DNA from: Caldilineaceae bacterium
Lineage (GTDB): Bacteria > Chloroflexota > Anaerolineae > Caldilineales > Caldilineaceae
Length of the DNA: 64,000 bases
Assembly: GCA_022821545.1 (NCBI GenBank)
Contig: JAJEDJ010000032.1
Location: 1 to 64,000, forward strand
Direction: 5' to 3'
Positions 27,062 through 35,188 of the stretch are shown piece after piece. The position numbers were made by a program, and so were the translations under genes. The notes under the pieces were generated by a model. That model saw only the letters and a program-made list of their open reading frames with translations. It did not search any database and was not told the origin of the DNA. How positions within the stretch are numbered: position 1 is the first letter of the stretch; each line of letters opens with the position of its first letter.

Positions 27062-28336
27062 TTAGAGGTAGTCGCGCAGTCTGCGGCTGCGGCTGGGGTG
27101 GCGCAGGCGACTGAGCGCCTGGGCTTCGATCTGGCGGATCCGTTCACGCGTGACGCCGAACTTTCTGCCGACCTCTTCGAGGGTATAGTTGTAGCCGTCG
27201 ACCAATCCGAAGCGGAGCTGCAGGATGCGCACCTCGCGGGGTGTAAGGCTCTGGAAGATCTCGTCGATCACCTCCCGCAGGATCTGACGGCCGGCGGAGT
27301 CTTGCGGGCTGTCTGCGTCCTCGTCCTCGATAAAGTCGCCCAGGTAGCTGTCTTCTTCCTCTCCGACCGGCATTTCGAGACTGAGGGGCCGCTGGCTGAC
27401 GCGCATGATGTGCTCGACTTTACGCGGGGTGACGCCCAGCTCCTCGGCGATCTCTTCGGTGGTCGGGTCGCGGCCCAACTCCTGCACGAGCTGGCGGCTG
27501 GTGCGGGTCAGGCGATTGATCTGCTCGTACATATGCACCGGCACGCGGATTGTGCGCCCCTGGTCGGCGATTGCGCGAGTGACAGCCTGCCGGATCCACC
27601 AGGTGGCATAGGTGCTGAACTTATAGCCCCGGCAATAGTCGAACTTCTTGACGGCGCGAATGAGACCGATATTGCCTTCCTGGATCAGGTCGAGGAAGGG
27701 AACGCCGCGGCCGACATACTTTTTGGCGACGCTGACGACCAGGCGGCTGTTCGCCTTGATCAGATGCTCCTGTGCGGAGCGGCCGTCGCGAACCAGCCAG
27801 AGCAACTGTTCACGCTCCTCCCATTCGACCTGCTCGTGATCGAGACGGTGCCGGGAATCGCGTCCTGCCTCCATGCGTTTGGCAAGATCGACCTCTTCGG
27901 CGGCGGTCAGCAAGGGGACGCGGCCGATCTCCTTAAGATAAAGGCTGATAGAGTCGTCGATCTCGATCTGGCTCAGATCAAATTCGTCCTCTTCCGCGCT
28001 TTCGGCCGCATCTTTCTTCTCTTCGGTGGGAACTTCCTCTTTGGCCTGCCCGACGGAAATGCCCTGATCAAGCAGCGATGCGAAGATGTCGTCCAGTTGC
28101 TCAACATCGTTTTCGGCTTCGGGCATGACTTGCAGAACTTCATCGTAGCTGACAAAGCCCTTTTCGCGGCCCAGTTTGAGCAGATGGGCGAGAGTCTCCT
28201 GTGGACTGGAAAACTGCAATCCAGCCTGCGCCGTGCCATTCTCAGACACGGCTGTGCCATTTTCGGACACGGATGTATTCGAATCCGCATTGTGCTCTTG
28301 AGTCAGTTCCTTTGTCATAAGCATTTCTTCAGCCAT
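27062..28336 (-). CDS. rpoD: Primary sigma factor (sigma-70 family)
   Basis: 424 residues from ATG 28336, with AGAGGTG upstream. It has a short region 1.1-like N-terminus ([20 protein letters not shown]), region 1.2 ([20 protein letters not shown]), the hallmark region 2 ([36 protein letters not shown]), region 3 and region 4.2 ([20 protein letters not shown]). These are the features of a group 1 housekeeping factor. The acidic stretch between 1.1 and 1.2 is short. The symbol sigA would be equivalent. The gene is single and convergent with the MazG-like gene. Confidence 0.95.
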   Translation of the reverse strand: MAEEMLMTKELTQEHNADSNTSVSENGTAVSENGTAQAGLQFSSPQETLAHLLKLGREKGFVSYDEVLQVMPEAENDVEQLDDIFASLLDQGISVGQAKEEVPTEEKKDAAESAEEDEFDLSQIEIDDSISLYLKEIGRVPLLTAAEEVDLAKRMEAGRDSRHRLDHEQVEWEEREQLLWLVRDGRSAQEHLIKANSRLVVSVAKKYVGRGVPFLDLIQEGNIGLIRAVKKFDYCRGYKFSTYATWWIRQAVTRAIADQGRTIRVPVHMYEQINRLTRTSRQLVQELGRDPTTEEIAEELGVTPRKVEHIMRVSQRPLSLEMPVGEEEDSYLGDFIEDEDADSPQDSAGRQILREVIDEIFQSLTPREVRILQLRFGLVDGYNYTLEEVGRKFGVTRERIRQIEAQALSRLRHPSRSRRLRDYL

Positions 28337-28557
28337 CGTCACCTCTTTTCGTGAAATGAATAAGCGCTGTTCGCGGCAAGCCGGACACGAAACGGCCGGG
28401 CGACGTCGTTGGCGCGTAGTAATTCTCCAGTACTGGTCAACTTACCATAGAGAGATGAAGCTCTTCCGTAGAGAACATCTCAAATGGCCCGGATACGATC
28501 GGGGTAGATCGTGAGGGGTACTTCTCAAGCGACCCCTGCCAACTGTGTGCGAAAGGG

Positions 28558-29550
28558 TCACGCTGGAAGTTTGAAATTCCAGATGCCGTCCGTTTGCCCA
28601 TACTTGCGGGCGCAGGACGGACACTGAAGCAGTGACGGGCCGAGGGCAGCCAGAGGATGGGCTGCGCAGGACGGACAGCGGAACAGTTGGGCCGGGTCGA
28701 CTTCGCCCGGATCGACTTCACTCTGCGGCCTATCCGCGGGGCCTGGCGCAGCCGCGCGCACGAAGACGCTGGGCGCGAGGGGGAATCTGCCGCCGATGTG
28801 GAAGAGACGGCTGTCCAGACCAGCGAGCAGACGGGCCGGCAGGGTTCTTTTGAGCGCCGGCAGGCGAAAATGGGATGCGCCAAATCGTTCATCCACGCGC
28901 AGGCCGGCGTTTTTCATTTTTGCGGCCATCCAGCCGGGATGAAAGTCGAAATTCATGGCGACGAACTCCAGCGGCGCCCGGTCAAAGGGCGACCATTGCT
29001 GTCGACGAGTAAGCCAGCGCAGGACCGCCTTCAGGTTGCGCTTGTTGGCGTATTCGAGCACGGCCGTACTGCGTTGATGTAGAAGCGGCTGCAGCTGGGC
29101 CAGTGCGGCCGGCACATCGGCCAGATGGTGCATCACCCGCACCATGACGAGCGCGTCAAGCGCGCCGGCGGCCAGGGGCATCTGGTAGAGATTGCCGGCG
29201 ACAAAGACAAACCGCGGGTCGTGCCCCCATCTATGTACGGCGTCGGCCAGCATAGTGCGGCTGTAGTCGAAGAGCACGATCTGATTGTAGCCGAGGTAAA
29301 GATCGGCCAGGCGGCCAAAGCCGGCCCCGATTTCGGCGATACGTCCGCCCTGCGGGGGCAGAAGACGTTTCAGAGCTATCCGTTCGACGGCATCCTCGTA
29401 CTCGCGTCCCTGGCCTTCCCAGAAATCCTTGCGGTAGCCGCTGCCCTCATAGTCGATCACCGGGACACCGGCGGGCGCGGTGGCGTCTGCCTTGCTATTC
29501 GGCTCATCGATTGCTGTGCAGTTCGCTGCAGCCAGGTTGTTTGCCGACAT
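28558..29550 (-). CDS. Class I SAM-dependent methyltransferase with C-terminal zinc-ribbon-like domain
   Basis: 330 residues. The Rossmann methyltransferase core spans about 40-170: GRIAEIGAGFGRLADLYLG (motif I), ALDALVMVRVMHHLADVPAA (motif IV region). The C-terminal 45 residues carry two CPSC knuckles (FRCPSCAAHPLA and LLQCPSCARKYGQT) ending in GIWNF, as in Trm112-like or PqqA-associated ribbons. Such architecture occurs in methyltransferases acting on small molecules or lipids; the substrate is unknown. It is monocistronic, with a near-perfect parS-like site about 100 bases upstream of its start. Confidence 0.85.
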   Translation of the reverse strand: MSANNLAAANCTAIDEPNSKADATAPAGVPVIDYEGSGYRKDFWEGQGREYEDAVERIALKRLLPPQGGRIAEIGAGFGRLADLYLGYNQIVLFDYSRTMLADAVHRWGHDPRFVFVAGNLYQMPLAAGALDALVMVRVMHHLADVPAALAQLQPLLHQRSTAVLEYANKRNLKAVLRWLTRRQQWSPFDRAPLEFVAMNFDFHPGWMAAKMKNAGLRVDERFGASHFRLPALKRTLPARLLAGLDSRLFHIGGRFPLAPSVFVRAAAPGPADRPQSEVDPGEVDPAQLFRCPSCAAHPLAALGPSLLQCPSCARKYGQTDGIWNFKLPA

Positions 29551-29653
29551 GCGGGCCGCTCCACGGCGATCAGGAATTCAACACGTAAACTGATGCGACG
29601 GGTCCGCCTTCCCTCTGACGCATCCATTATAGGGACGGATTCGAAGCTGCGAA

Positions 29654-29669
29654 TGTTTCATGTGAAACA
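29654..29669. promoter_or_regulatory. parS-like ParB-binding site, one mismatch
   Basis: TGTTTCATGTGAAACA differs from the bacterial parS consensus TGTTTCACGTGAAACA only at position 8. It lies in a non-coding stretch upstream of the methyltransferase gene. A perfect site is at 41588-41603. Confidence 0.65.
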
Positions 29670-29837
29670 ACCACAGGATCTGGTATCGAATGACTTTGAG
29701 AAAGTATGCGCCCCGCGCGCATTCGTACAGTATAGCACGCGGATTGAGCAATTTCAATACCCTTTCGAGATTTTCCATTACAAATTGTTTGGGTTTCATC
29801 GCCATGGAATCCGCCCTGTGGACGGCTCACACGCCTT

Positions 29838-29867
29838 TTGACAGTCCTCTTGACAGTTCTTTTGACA
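29838..29867 (+). repeat. Three TTGACA words at 12-base intervals
   Basis: TTGACAG occurs at 29838, 29850 and 29862 in an imperfect 12-base tandem repeat (C/T-T-T-T-G-A-C-A-G-T/C). None has a -10 box at the right distance, so these are not simple promoters. They lie about 30 bases upstream of the OsmC promoter. Confidence 0.6.
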
Positions 29868-29894
29868 GCACTGCCACAGCTTTGAAAAGGCGAT

Positions 29895-29923
29895 TTGCCG
29901 TCTGAGGGCGCCCCGCCTACAAT
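29895..29923 (+). promoter_or_regulatory. Probable sigma-70 promoter of the OsmC-family gene
   Basis: TTGCCG (29895-29900), 17 bases, TACAAT (29918-29923). It gives a leader of about 135 bases before the ATG at 30068. Confidence 0.5.
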
Positions 29924-30067
29924 TAAGCTCCACCGTTAAGCCTCTCTGTAACGGTTCCTGGCGGCCAGGTTGGCGCGCTGGCGTTGATTTGTCAGCCGCG
30001 TACGAAAGACCTGCCTGCGTGGGAAATCTGAAAGCGTCAAATCAGCGTCAAATCGAGGAGAGAAAAC

Positions 30068-30541
30068 ATGGGAGATGTCGCGTATCGCTCGAAAGTGCGC
30101 ATTGAGCGTGTGAAAGGGCCGCTGCGCAGGGCGTTTCTGCCGGCCGAGGAGGAGCATACGAAGTTCGGCGTCCATTCGGAAGTGGCCGAACATTACGGTG
30201 TGGACACCGCCATCCACGAGCCGCATGCCACCACGCTTGACTATGTCAATGCAGCCACAGGCGGCTGACTGACCGGCACCTTCGGGGGCGCGCTGGAGGC
30301 GCGTAAGATACCTGCGGGCGACGGCTTTCTGACGGCCGACGTAGAAGCTGAGATCGAAAAAGACGGCAACGTACTGATTATCAAACGGATCCACGCCACA
30401 TACACATTGAAAGTGGCTCCTGATCAGCGGGAAACGGCGGAACGGGTACACGGGTTCCATGCGCAGTTCTGCCCCGTGGCGCGCAGTCTCGAAGGCAGTA
30501 TCGACATCTCCACCGAACTGCGTATGGTCGATCTCGATTGA
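30068..30541 (+). CDS. OsmC-family protein with in-frame UGA at the conserved Cys: candidate selenoprotein
   Basis: ATG 30068 follows GAGGAG. The frame runs 66 codons to ATTLDYVNAATGG, meets TGA at 30266-30268, and continues in the same frame with LTGTFGGALEARKIPAGDGF to a TGA stop at 30539-30541, 157 residues in all. Both halves belong to one OsmC domain: after the UGA come IKRIHATYTLKV and the second Cys in FHAQFCPVARSLEG. In Cys homologues of this subfamily the motif reads T-G-G-C-L-T-G-T-F, so the UGA falls on the redox Cys. A hairpin suited to a bacterial SECIS follows. OsmC-like selenoproteins are known from metagenomes. SelA/B/D and tRNA-Sec are not in the window. A nonsense mutation is the alternative. 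Confidence 0.75.
30289..30303 (+). promoter_or_regulatory. Candidate bacterial SECIS hairpin
   Basis: CGCGC (30289-30293), loop TGGAG, GCGCG (30299-30303): a perfect 5-base stem, extendable by one G-U pair. The loop begins 25 bases after the in-frame UGA and has a G in its second position. This agrees with the known bacterial SECIS pattern (apical loop about 16-37 bases after UGA, G among the first two loop bases). The region is GC-rich, so a hairpin by chance is possible. Confidence 0.5.
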
Positions 30542-30610
30542 AATCGGGATACCTGTCGTTCGTGACCTGCTGCGGAACCCGGATCGAGTGCAATTCGGAT
30601 ACAATGGCGC

Positions 30611-30639
30611 TTGACAGCGCGGCAGCCGCGTGCTAGACT
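30611..30639 (+). promoter_or_regulatory. Consensus sigma-70 promoter for a small RNA unit
   Basis: Perfect TTGACA (30611-30616), a 17-base spacer and TAGACT (30634-30639). Transcription should start near 30646. The best -35/-10 pair seen in the window apart from 7846-7874. Confidence 0.75.
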
Positions 30640-30645
30640 GTCATT

Positions 30646-30820
30646 CAAAGTGAGTTTTCCACTGAAGAAGGAAGCATGAGCCCAAACAGCACCTGCTGTA
30701 CCCAATTGAGGAGGCGTCCCCGGCAATAACCAGACGGCCGTCTGGGCATTTGCGCGTGGGCCCGGTTCCTCAGCGGGAATCAGCCGATTGCAAAGCTCCC
30801 CGGACGGGGGGCTTTTTTTG
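30646..30820 (+). ncRNA. Unidentified structured RNA of about 175 nt, or argC leader with attenuator
   Basis: Bounded by a consensus promoter and a strong terminator (AGCTCCCC at 30794-30801, loop GGAC, GGGGGGCT at 30806-30813, then T7), with no convincing reading frame. Predicted pairings: ACAGC/GCTGT around 30687-30700; UGAGGA (from about 30707) with UCCUCA (to about 30772); inside it GCAA/UUGC and the perfect hairpin CCAGAC-GGCC-GUCUGG (30730-30745). The size and single long interrupted hairpin would suit 6S RNA, but I cannot confirm the family. It lies 130 bases before argC, so an attenuated leader is the alternative. No T-box or known riboswitch motif was seen. Confidence 0.55.
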
Positions 30821-30871
30821 TACCGCCTCTTAAGGGCACAGCGGCAGCGCATTCAACAAACGCAGGCAATT

Positions 30872-30894
30872 GGTATACATTATCGGTGTACATT
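30872..30894 (+). promoter_or_regulatory. Direct repeat in the argC promoter region
   Basis: GGTATACATT (30872-30881) and GGTGTACATT (30885-30894), 13 bases apart and about 55 bases before the argC start. It lies after the terminator of the upstream RNA and may be a regulator site or overlap the argC promoter. It does not match the E. coli ARG box well. Confidence 0.4.
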
Positions 30895-30949
30895 CCGGGG
30901 CGGCTCGAGATCCGATTGGTACCCGTCCCGAACGAGAGGGAGAGAGGAG

Positions 30950-31984
30950 ATGCATAAGGCAGGAATCGCCGGCGCTACAGGCTATATCGGGTATGAGCTG
31001 ATCACCTTGATTCACCGGCATCCGGAGCTTGAAGTGGGCTGGTTGACGAGCGAGCGCAATGCCGGCAAGCGCTTCGACCAGATCTTCAGTACGCCGTGGG
31101 ACTACCCGTTGATAAACCTTGAGAGTGCCTATCTGCGCACAGATGAGGTGGATGTCGTTTTTTTGTGTCTGCCGCATGCGGAGTCGATGGAGGCGGTGAG
31201 ACGCTTCTATGGCGGCGGTGTGCGGGTAATCGACCTGAGCGCCGATTTTCGCCTGAAAGACGTAGATGTCTATGAACGCTGGTACGGCGTCGAACACAGC
31301 GCGCCGGAGCTGTGCGCCGAGGCCCGCTACGGACTGTGCGAGCTGTACCGCAGCCAGCTGGACGGCGCGCAGTTGATCGCCAACCCCGGCTGCTATCCCA
31401 CCAGCGTCAATCTGGGACTGTACCCGCTGGCCAAGGCGGGTTGGCTGGGGGAACGGGTGATTATCGACAGCATGAGCGGCGTATCGGGAGCCGGCCGCAA
31501 GACGAATCTGACCTACCAGTTCGTTGAGGCCAACGAAAACATCACACCTTACAACGTCGGCCACCGTCACCGGCACATCGCTGAAATGGAGCAGGTTCTG
31601 GGAGCGGCCAACGGAGGGAAGCGCGGCCACCGGTTTCTTTTCACGCCCCATCTTGTGCCGGTCAACCGGGGTATTCTGAGCACGATGTACGTGGATGTGC
31701 CCGCCGGGGTGACAGAGGAGCGTATCCGCGAACTTTATGCGGAGAACTACGCCGGTGAGCCATTTATCCACTTGTTGCCTCAGGGCGAACAGGCCAGCCT
31801 GGCCCACACGGCCGGAACAAATCGCTGCGCCATCGGCATAACGCAGGCTGATCCGTTGCTGCCGGATGGGGGTGAGTATGTCATCACCGCCTCGATCGAC
31901 AATTTGATCAAAGGGGGCAGCGGACAGGCAGTTCAGAACTACAACATCTCCGTAGGGTTGGACGAGACCGCGGGATTGCTGTAA
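30950..31984 (+). CDS. argC: N-acetyl-gamma-glutamyl-phosphate reductase
   Basis: 344 residues from ATG 30950, preceded by GAGAGAGGAG. An NADP-binding Rossmann start (AGIAGATGYIGYELI), the catalytic Cys in IANPGCYPTSVNLGLYPL, and GVSGAGRKTNLTYQF plus GHRHRHIAEMEQVL in the substrate domain identify ArgC, which reduces acetylglutamyl phosphate to the semialdehyde in arginine synthesis. It heads a plus-strand series with an rRNA methyltransferase gene, argB, argD, an ArgA-like gene and carA. Upstream lie the structured RNA unit and a direct repeat at 30872-30894 that may be regulatory. Confidence 0.95.
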   Translation: MHKAGIAGATGYIGYELITLIHRHPELEVGWLTSERNAGKRFDQIFSTPWDYPLINLESAYLRTDEVDVVFLCLPHAESMEAVRRFYGGGVRVIDLSADFRLKDVDVYERWYGVEHSAPELCAEARYGLCELYRSQLDGAQLIANPGCYPTSVNLGLYPLAKAGWLGERVIIDSMSGVSGAGRKTNLTYQFVEANENITPYNVGHRHRHIAEMEQVLGAANGGKRGHRFLFTPHLVPVNRGILSTMYVDVPAGVTEERIRELYAENYAGEPFIHLLPQGEQASLAHTAGTNRCAIGITQADPLLPDGGEYVITASIDNLIKGGSGQAVQNYNISVGLDETAGLL

Positions 31985-32108
31985 CCGCTCTGCTGAGTAG
32001 CCAGTTGTCAGTGTTTGGTGACTGTACACAACCATTCGCCATGGTGTCGCCAAGAGACGGCGTGCTGACCCCGGCAGACATGCATGTCCCTGGGAAAACC
32101 GGAAACAA

Positions 32109-32891
32109 GTGGATTCAGGCCAGGCGTTGAGCAAGCAAGAAACAGTCACTTTCCTGGAGGGCAAGATCTCGGTGGCCGCGGCCCTGCGTTCCCCCTACCG
32201 TACCGTTCACCGCGTGCTGCTGCGGGCAGACCGGGAGGACCGGACAGTGCGCTGGCTGCAACACCGGGCGCGGGAGGCCGATGTGCCGGTGGTCCAGGTG
32301 GGCGCGGCGGAAATTGACGCCGTTACCCAGGGCAACTCCCACGGCGGCATTGCGGCCGAGGCAGGGCAACGACAGTTTGTCCGCCTGGAAGAGTTGCTGC
32401 CGCGCGGGAATGGACCGGCATTTGTCGTGATGCTGGACGGCATCGAAGATCCCTTCAACTTCGGTCAGTCGCTGCGGGCGCTGTACGCGATGGGCGCGCA
32501 CGGTGTTGCGCTGCGGCCGCGCAATTGGATGAGCGCAGCGGCAACTGTGGCGCGGGCCTCGGCCGGCGCGTCGGAGCTGATGCCAATGGCGGTTGCCGAG
32601 ACGGTTGCGGAGGCGGCGGCTTTCTACCGCGAGCGAGGGTTGATGGTGGCCTGCGCCCAGAAGGAGCACGCGCTGCCGATAGATGAGGCCGATCTGACCG
32701 CCCCCCTCTTTCTGCTGGTAGGCGGGGAGAAGCGGGGCGTTACCCGGTCGTTTGCGAAGCAGGCCGACGTAGGCTTGCAGGTTCCGTACGACCGGGTCAG
32801 TTACGAGCCGTCTCTGGGCACGACGGCGGCGGCGGCGGCGCTGGCATACGAGGTAATGCGACAGAGAAAGCATGCGCGGCGCGCTGTGTGA
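32109..32891 (+). CDS. TrmH/SpoU-family RNA 2'-O-methyltransferase
   Basis: 260 residues (GTG 32109; TTG 32127 is possible). An N-terminal substrate-binding region of about 95 residues precedes the SPOUT domain with its three motifs: LDGIEDPFNFGQSLRALYAM (motif 1, with the conserved N-x-G-x-x-x-R reading here as N-F-G-Q-S-L-R), FLLVGGEKRGVTRSF (motif 2) and VPYDRVSYEPSLGTTAAAAA (motif 3, more divergent than usual). It should methylate a ribose in rRNA or tRNA. It lies inside the arginine operon with no evident link to the pathway. Confidence 0.87.
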   Translation: MDSGQALSKQETVTFLEGKISVAAALRSPYRTVHRVLLRADREDRTVRWLQHRAREADVPVVQVGAAEIDAVTQGNSHGGIAAEAGQRQFVRLEELLPRGNGPAFVVMLDGIEDPFNFGQSLRALYAMGAHGVALRPRNWMSAAATVARASAGASELMPMAVAETVAEAAAFYRERGLMVACAQKEHALPIDEADLTAPLFLLVGGEKRGVTRSFAKQADVGLQVPYDRVSYEPSLGTTAAAAALAYEVMRQRKHARRAV

Positions 32892-32954
32892 ATCACGCGC
32901 CCGTCCGCTCTCGCAGCGAGCATCTGTGCGCCAACCACGGCACGAGGCAACTTT

Positions 32955-33788
32955 ATGAACCTGAGTGAAACTGACACACTTGCCGTTGGCCCGGCGCAGG
33001 AGAAGGGGCGCCGCGTCGTCATCCTCAAGATCGGTGGAAACGAGTTGGACGACGAGGCCTTTCTGTTTGGCCTGGTGCAGGCGGTAAAGAGTTTGCAGCA
33101 GGACGGCAAGAGCCCGATTGTCGTACATGGGGGCGGCAAGACGATCGCCGACTTCCAGAAGCGGTTGGGGCTGGAGCCCCGCTTTATCGAGGGGCTGCGG
33201 GTTACGGATGAGGAGAGCCTGGATGTCGCGGAGATGGTGCTCAGCGGCCTGATGAACAAGCGGATCGTGCGCCAGTTTGTGAACGAGGATGTGCGGGCCG
33301 TCGGCATCAGCGGAGTGGACGACGGCACGGTCTATGTGGAAAAGATGTGGCATCCGCAGGGCGACCTGGGCCGTGTGGGCGAGGTCCAGGACGTTGACAC
33401 CGGTCTGCTGACCACCCTGTTGGAGGCGGATGTCGTGCCCGTTATCAGCCCCATCAGCGTGGGCGCATTCGACGGCCTCAGTTATAACGTCAACGCCGAC
33501 CATGTTGCGGCGGCGATCGCGGCGGCAATGGGCGCGATCAAGTTGATCTTTGTCAGCAATGTGCCCGGTGTTCTGATCGCCGGGCGGGTTGTGCGGGGCA
33601 TCACTGCGGACCAGTGCGAGGAGTGGATCGCCGAGGGGAGCATCAGCGGCGGCATGGTGCCGAAGGTCAGGAGTGCGGTTGACGCGGTCAGGCGCGGCGT
33701 TACACAGGCGGTTATCACGAATTTGGCCGGTGTCCAGGAGGACGGTGGAACCGGAATCATTGGAGCTGCAGGGGTCAGTGATCGGTGA
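32955..33788 (+). CDS. argB: Acetylglutamate kinase
   Basis: 277 residues. Amino-acid-kinase fold with VILKIGGNELDD at the N-terminus, PIVVHGGGKTIADFQKRLGL, GLRVTDEESLDVAEMVLSG, GLSYNVNADHVAAAIAAAM and GSISGGMVPKVRSAVDA. These are the phosphate- and substrate-binding motifs of ArgB, which phosphorylates N-acetylglutamate. The length near 270 and a short N-terminal extension without the kinked helix of arginine-sensitive forms suggest, but do not prove, an arginine-insensitive enzyme. It lies between the methyltransferase gene and argD. Confidence 0.93.
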   Translation: MNLSETDTLAVGPAQEKGRRVVILKIGGNELDDEAFLFGLVQAVKSLQQDGKSPIVVHGGGKTIADFQKRLGLEPRFIEGLRVTDEESLDVAEMVLSGLMNKRIVRQFVNEDVRAVGISGVDDGTVYVEKMWHPQGDLGRVGEVQDVDTGLLTTLLEADVVPVISPISVGAFDGLSYNVNADHVAAAIAAAMGAIKLIFVSNVPGVLIAGRVVRGITADQCEEWIAEGSISGGMVPKVRSAVDAVRRGVTQAVITNLAGVQEDGGTGIIGAAGVSDR

Positions 33789-33927
33789 TCAATGGCAGGT
33801 AACGCCACTCGCAGACGTTTTTTGGGATATGGGATAGTGAGAAAACCCTTGGCTTGCCTCAAATCGGATGGCGGATAGAGAATGGCTGAGCGGTTGGCGA
33901 AAAAATAAGACCCTTCAGGAGGAGAAA

Positions 33928-35115
33928 GTGAACGCAGAGGAAATTATTCAGGCCGAAAAGGACTACGTGCTTGGCGTATTCGGGCGGCCCCCGTTTGTGC
34001 TGACGGAAGGCGAAGGCTGCACGGTGTATGACAGCACGGGCAAGGCCTATCTGGACCTGGTGGCCGGCATTGCGGTGAACGTTCTCGGCTACAACGACGC
34101 CGAGGTGGAAGAGGCGATCAAGGAGGCCGCGTCCACCGGCATGTACCATACAAGCAATCTGTATCACACCGAGCCGCACACGCGCTTGGCGAAGAAACTG
34201 TGCGAGTCCAGCTTCGCCGACAAGGTGCATTTCTGCCTGTGCGGGGCAAGCGCAAACGAAGGCGCCTTCAAGTTCGCCCGCCGCTACGCCCGCGAGCACG
34301 GCCACGAGGACAAGTATGAGATCCTGGCCTTCAGCGACGCCTTTCACGGACGGTTGTTCGGGGCGCTGGCGGCCACGCCGCGTGAAAAGTACCAGCAGCC
34401 GTTCGAGCCGCTGATGCCAGGCGTGCGCTTCGCCGCGTTCAACGACCTGGATGACGCACGCTCCCAGATGAGCGACAAGGTGTGCGCGATAATCGTCGAA
34501 CCGATCCAGGGCGAAGGCGGAATCAACCCGGCCACGCCCGAGTTTTTGCAGGGGTTGCGGGCGCTGGCGGACGAATACGGCGCGCTCCTGATCTTTGACG
34601 AGGTGCAGTGCGGCCTGGGGCGCAGCGGTGACCTGTGGGCCTATCAGGGCTATGGCGTCGAGCCGGACCTGATGAGCACGGCCAAGCCGCTGGCCGGCGG
34701 CCTCCCCATCGGCGCAATCATGATGAAACAGAAGGTGGCGGATACGATCCATGCCGGCGATCATGCCAGCACTTTTGCCGGCAACCCCTTCACCACGCAC
34801 GTAGCTTCCACGGTGGTGGACCGGGTGTCGCAGCCGGAATTTCTGGCAGACGTGAAGGAAAAAGGCGAGTATCTCATGGAGCTGCTGGCCGAGTTGAACA
34901 GCCCCCATATTCTTGAGATCCGAGGTAAAGGCCTGATCGTTGGCATAGAAATGGACATTGAGGCCGGACCGCTCATGGAGAAGGGGTACGAAGCCGGACT
35001 GCTGCTGTTGAGCGCGGGCGATAAGATTTTGCGTTTCGTGCCGCCGCTGACGATCAGTAAAGAGGAGCTGGCCCAAGCCGTGTCGAAGCTGGGCGCAATC
35101 CTGCAGGAGATGTGA
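33928..35115 (+). CDS. argD: Acetylornithine aminotransferase
   Basis: 395 residues from GTG 33928, following CAGGAGGAG. Class III PLP aminotransferase: YLDLVAGIAVNVLGYNDAEV, FCLCGASANEGAFKFARRYA, AFSDAFHGRLFGALAAT, ALLIFDEVQCGLGRSGDLWA (PLP-ring Asp and neighbours) and LMSTAKPLAGGLPIGAIM with the Schiff-base Lys. Substrate motifs fit acetylornithine/succinyldiaminopimelate transaminases. The operon context (argC, argB before it) supports ArgD. The next gene starts 73 bases after its stop. Confidence 0.93.
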   Translation: MNAEEIIQAEKDYVLGVFGRPPFVLTEGEGCTVYDSTGKAYLDLVAGIAVNVLGYNDAEVEEAIKEAASTGMYHTSNLYHTEPHTRLAKKLCESSFADKVHFCLCGASANEGAFKFARRYAREHGHEDKYEILAFSDAFHGRLFGALAATPREKYQQPFEPLMPGVRFAAFNDLDDARSQMSDKVCAIIVEPIQGEGGINPATPEFLQGLRALADEYGALLIFDEVQCGLGRSGDLWAYQGYGVEPDLMSTAKPLAGGLPIGAIMMKQKVADTIHAGDHASTFAGNPFTTHVASTVVDRVSQPEFLADVKEKGEYLMELLAELNSPHILEIRGKGLIVGIEMDIEAGPLMEKGYEAGLLLLSAGDKILRFVPPLTISKEELAQAVSKLGAILQEM

Positions 35116-35188
35116 CGCCGACGACCTGTGGCCAGTGGTCGGTGAACTTCGCTCACCGCGACGTTCCCGGCCGCTGGCAACCGAGGTT

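Larger units (their letters stand above)
29551..30067. other. Intergenic region between divergent methyltransferase and OsmC genes
   Basis: No coding region is supported. It contains a parS-like site (29654-29669), three TTGACA words at exact 12-base spacing (29838-29867), a good promoter (29895-29923), an inverted repeat ACCGTTA/TAACGGT (about 29932-29955) and a doubled GCGTCAAATC just before the OsmC ribosome-binding site. Confidence 0.6.

Noticed and set aside
28457-28557. Small gene downstream of the methyltransferase
   Set aside because: Short open frames exist but have no ribosome-binding site or recognisable product.
30655-30690. GAAGGAAGC motif as signal recognition particle RNA
   Set aside because: The bacterial SRP tip needs GGTCAGGTCCGGAAGGAAGCAGCC-like sequence with its asymmetric loop. 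Only part of it is present and the pairing fails.
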